Shown here: positions 4,600-6,615 of the stretch, in pieces
Position numbering within the stretch: the stretch's first letter is position 1
How the letters are laid out: each line of letters begins with the position of its first letter
Assembly (NCBI GenBank): GCA_040755715.1
Contig: JBFLXN010000152.1
Coordinates: 1-6,615, forward strand
Length of the DNA: 6,615 nucleotides
Direction of reading: 5' to 3'
Origin: JBFLXN01 sp040755715 [NCBI: Candidatus Edwardsbacteria bacterium]
Lineage (GTDB): Bacteria; Edwardsbacteria; AC1; JBFLXN01
The notes under the pieces: model-generated
Database searches by the model: none
What the model was told of the DNA's origin: nothing
The model's input: only the letters and a program-made list of their open reading frames with translations
Translations under genes and position numbers: made by a program

Positions 4600-6315
4600 A
4601 TGATTAAGATGATTAAAAGCATATTCAGTGGTTTCTTGTTTTTTGTTTTCTTTTGTTTCTCTCTCGTAACTCCTGTCAGGCAAGTCCAAGCCCAGTCCCG
4701 CCAAGATGGGACACAGTCTAGTGACGAAAGTTTACCTGAAATTGAAAAATTGCTGGATTCGGAAGAAGAGACAACTAAAAATGAAGATTTATTGGAACAG
4801 CTAGATTTTTTGAAAAGCAATCCACTTGACCTCAATCGGGCAGATGCCTCTGACCTGATTGAGATTCCTTGGATTTCTCCACCATTGGCTTTGGCGATTG
4901 TTTCTTACCGAAGACAAATAGGCCATTTTCATTCCTTAGAAGAATTGAAAATAATCGCCGGTATTGATGACGACTTCATCCAGAAAATCAGACCATTTCT
5001 TTTTGTTCCTGAAAAGCCTGTCAAGTTTTTTTCAGGAAACTTGCGTTTGCGATTTAAGAGGGATAAGCCTAATGTCAACACTATTTATCATAGAAGCCAA
5101 ATAACCATAAAGGAAAGACTGAAAGCTGGTTTTCTCATAGAAAAAAAAGAAACCACTCGGACAAAATTTTTTCTTTCGGTTGATTCACCTATTCCTATTA
5201 TTCATCGGGCAGTAGGGGGAAATTATAAATTATCTTTTGGGCAGGGACTCCTTTTTTCCGGATTAAATCCGGTATTCCAAGGGAGAGGTGTTAAATTTAA
5301 CACCCCTACGGAAATTAGACCATCTCTGGCTAGCACCTCTCTCTGTGGTGGCGCGATAGATTTGAGAATAAGAGATTTTGACCTATTTTTCTATGGCTCT
5401 TTTCACCATGAAAAACTATTCGGTTCAAGATTGGTCTGGAAATTATCACCAGAAAAATTTCAGTTTGGTTTAACTGGCTATCATTCTTCATTTAGTTCCT
5501 CTGAGAACTCACTCGTTTCTACAGACTTTGATTTTTTCTCTAAGAATTTAAACTTGTTTGGTGAATTAGCACAGAACAAGGGAGGAGGTAAAGGTGTTGT
5601 TTTGGGTAGCATATTGGATTTCGGGAAATTTTTTCTTGAGACAAGTCTTCGCCGGGTAAATAAGAAATTTTTTAGTCCATATTCTTTTTTTGAAAATTCC
5701 GCAGAGGAGAAACTCACTTTTGCCTTGAAATATAAACTGTTTTCCGGAACAGAATTAGCAGGCTTTTTTTCACAGTCAAACCATTATGAGAAAATATCCG
5801 GACGGGAAGAAGAAAGAAGTTTGGAATGGGAACAACGGCTGAGAAGTGATTTGTCTTTCACCCTTAGACAGGAGAGAAGACAAAAGGATTTTGCTTCTGA
5901 ACAAAGGGACAAGACTCGCTTTGAACTCTGCTATCAAGTCTTCCCTCAACTCAATTGGCGAACTAGACTTGAACAAATTTTTAGCAAAACTAAAGGTATT
6001 CCTGGACAAGAGAAGGGAAATCTGATTTTTAGCGAATTGGACGGTAAAATCTTTAAGAATCTAAGTGGACAATTGAGAATGATTTTCTTTGATACTGATT
6101 CCTATAATTGTAGAGTTTATGAGTATGAGGGAAAGCCAGCGGGAGTGAGCTCTAATGTTGTCCTTTATGGCAAAGGAAGACGCTGGATGGTAGCACTGGG
6201 CGAAAAATTCTCAAGTTCAATTTCAGTCTCAACGAAATATGCCCGGACAGATTATTATCTCAAAACCAAGTCTCCTCAGCAAGATTTTGCGTGGCAACTT
6301 GATTGGCGGTGGTAG
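4600..6315 (+). CDS. Secreted protein with ComEA-like helix-hairpin-helix domain and probable outer-membrane beta-barrel
   Basis: 571 residues from the ATG at 4600. An in-frame TTG at 4561 is rejected because it falls inside the promoter; a second ATG at 4609 is also possible. No strong Shine-Dalgarno is visible. Residues 1-31 are a signal peptide: lysines, then FSGFLFFVFFCFSLV, with likely cleavage after VQA. Residues 32-70 are an acidic linker. Residues about 74-136 form a helix-hairpin-helix unit of ComEA type: NPLDLNRADASDLIEIPWIS, then LAIVSYRRQIGHFHSLEELK and IAGIDDDFIQKIRPFLFV. Residues 145-571 alternate polar and aromatic residues (for example FFLETSLRRV, DFAWQLDWRW) with many short turns, and the protein ends in Trp, as beta-barrels recognised by the Bam machinery usually end in an aromatic residue. 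Similar HhH-plus-barrel proteins are common in Bacteroidetes-type genomes with no settled role; contact with DNA at the cell surface is an inference. It forms its own transcription unit, divergent from rocA. Confidence 0.85.
   Translation: MIKMIKSIFSGFLFFVFFCFSLVTPVRQVQAQSRQDGTQSSDESLPEIEKLLDSEEETTKNEDLLEQLDFLKSNPLDLNRADASDLIEIPWISPPLALAIVSYRRQIGHFHSLEELKIIAGIDDDFIQKIRPFLFVPEKPVKFFSGNLRLRFKRDKPNVNTIYHRSQITIKERLKAGFLIEKKETTRTKFFLSVDSPIPIIHRAVGGNYKLSFGQGLLFSGLNPVFQGRGVKFNTPTEIRPSLASTSLCGGAIDLRIRDFDLFFYGSFHHEKLFGSRLVWKLSPEKFQFGLTGYHSSFSSSENSLVSTDFDFFSKNLNLFGELAQNKGGGKGVVLGSILDFGKFFLETSLRRVNKKFFSPYSFFENSAEEKLTFALKYKLFSGTELAGFFSQSNHYEKISGREEERSLEWEQRLRSDLSFTLRQERRQKDFASEQRDKTRFELCYQVFPQLNWRTRLEQIFSKTKGIPGQEKGNLIFSELDGKIFKNLSGQLRMIFFDTDSYNCRVYEYEGKPAGVSSNVVLYGKGRRWMVALGEKFSSSISVSTKYARTDYYLKTKSPQQDFAWQLDWRW
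5287..5304. repeat. 18-bp perfect palindrome inside the HhH/barrel coding sequence
   Basis: GGTGTTAAATTTAACACC is its own exact reverse complement and is read in frame as GVKFNT. The flanks are imperfectly symmetrical (GGGAGA on the left, CCTACGG on the right). It could be chance, a regulator-type binding site, or a short dispersed palindrome that inserted in frame. Confidence 0.6.
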
Positions 6316-6417
6316 TTATAATTTTGGTTTCCGTTATTCGGTCAACGGTAACAATGCTCGTATCATCATTCGTTAATGGTCAGTGCTTTGTTAAATTTTG
6401 GCTCAAAATCTGCCTGG

Positions 6418-6573
6418 AAGCCTTCTGGCACAATCCGCCTAAGGCAGATCAGCCTATGATACACTTTTCTTGTGCTTTTGAGGATGCTCTGAAGCCCCGA
6501 TTTATCGGGGCTTGGGCTGTCTTTCTTCCCCCGACTTGTCGGGGGACAAGAGAAGAACAAGCCCAGAAGGCTT
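6418..6573. repeat. Nested inverted repeats (outer arms 6418-6428 / 6563-6573)
   Basis: AAGCCTTCTGG (6418-6428) is exactly complementary to CCAGAAGGCTT (6563-6573), enclosing about 134 nt. Inside lie a 10-bp perfect stem AAGCCCCGAT/ATCGGGGCTT (6492-6501/6504-6513) and an 8-bp stem CCCCCGAC/GTCGGGGG (6528-6535/6538-6545). The second can extend outward through CTTGGGCT... and ...AAGCCCAG with bulges, or switch to an alternative CTTGTC/GACAAG stem (6535-6540/6545-6550). It looks like a composite of REP-like units. Confidence 0.65.
6492..6513. terminator. GC-rich hairpin, possible but weak terminator for the HhH/barrel gene
   Basis: A perfect 10-bp stem closes over TT (in practice about 9 bp with a TTTA loop). 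It is followed on the plus strand by GGGCTGTCTTTCTT, which is T-rich but has no continuous T-run. It lies 177 nt after the stop codon. It may equally be just a repeat unit. Confidence 0.3.
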
Positions 6574-6615
6574 AAACGCTTGTCAGTGTTGATTTTCCTT
6601 CACTCCGTTCAGGAT

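Larger units (their letters stand above)
6316..6615. other. Noncoding region with nested hairpins downstream of the HhH/barrel gene
   Basis: No convincing gene. A 90-codon plus frame (6303-6575) and a 64-codon minus frame (6366-6560) both run straight through the GC hairpins and give Pro/Cys/Arg-rich peptides without a ribosome site. The first 60 bases contain a short frame discussed among the findings. The remainder holds the inverted repeats listed separately, a GCCTAAGGC palindrome at about 6437-6445, and, at the right edge, CACTCCGTTCAGGAT, whose simple composition resembles a dispersed repeat end. A terminator for the plus-strand gene may lie here, but none has a proper T-run. Confidence 0.6.

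Noticed and set aside
4494-4835. 113-codon minus-strand open frame with a hydrophobic stretch
   Set aside because: It overlaps the promoter, signal peptide and acidic linker of the HhH/barrel gene on the opposite strand; Ser-rich composition is antisense of that gene.
6303-6575. 90-codon plus-strand open frame after the HhH/barrel gene
   Set aside because: It overlaps the end of a real gene, has no ribosome site and reads through several GC hairpins.

Overview
The window most likely comes from a Gram-negative, anaerobic, moderately AT-rich bacterium. The Gram-negative call rests on a secreted protein with a beta-barrel-like C-terminal part that ends in an aromatic residue. The anaerobic call rests on an electron-transfer flavoprotein carrying a fused two-cluster ferredoxin domain. 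A helix-hairpin-helix/outer-membrane protein of this type, together with many dispersed palindromic repeats between genes, recalls uncultured lineages of the Bacteroidetes/FCB side of the tree (for example WOR-3-like genomes). That placement is an inference with low confidence.

Layout. (1) Positions 2-94, plus strand: the C-terminal end of an unrecognised lysine-rich protein. (2) 91-308, minus strand: a decayed GxxExxY (PD-(D/E)XK-like) gene. Both ends are recognisable but the middle, including the catalytic core, is missing and the two ends lie in different frames. (3) 337-4105, minus strand: a three-gene cluster transcribed rocA -> etfB -> etfA. It encodes L-glutamate gamma-semialdehyde dehydrogenase (P5C dehydrogenase) and the two ETF subunits, each with a clear Shine-Dalgarno sequence. 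A 121-bp palindromic element with a 9-nt internal period sits between etfB and etfA. (4) 4106-4599: a divergent intergenic region holding a second, larger palindromic element with the same 9-nt core, then a good sigma70-type promoter reading right. (5) 4600-6315, plus strand: a secreted protein with a ComEA-like helix-hairpin-helix domain followed by a probable outer-membrane beta-barrel. (6) 6316-6615: noncoding, rich in nested GC hairpins.

How the genes may work together. P5C dehydrogenase makes glutamate and NADH in proline, ornithine or arginine breakdown. The ETF has a bifurcation-type EtfB motif (DGDTAQVGP) and a 2x[4Fe-4S] EtfA. Their linkage suggests that amino-acid oxidation feeds electrons through this ETF, possibly to ferredoxin. 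No proline dehydrogenase or acyl-CoA dehydrogenase partner lies in the window, so this coupling is a hypothesis. The rightward HhH/barrel protein is a separate transcription unit, possibly involved in contact with extracellular DNA at the cell surface.

I see no CRISPR array, tRNA, rRNA, transposase or phage gene here. The most unusual content is the pair of 9-nt-periodic palindromic elements, the internally deleted GxxExxY gene, and the P5CDH-ferredoxin-ETF linkage.
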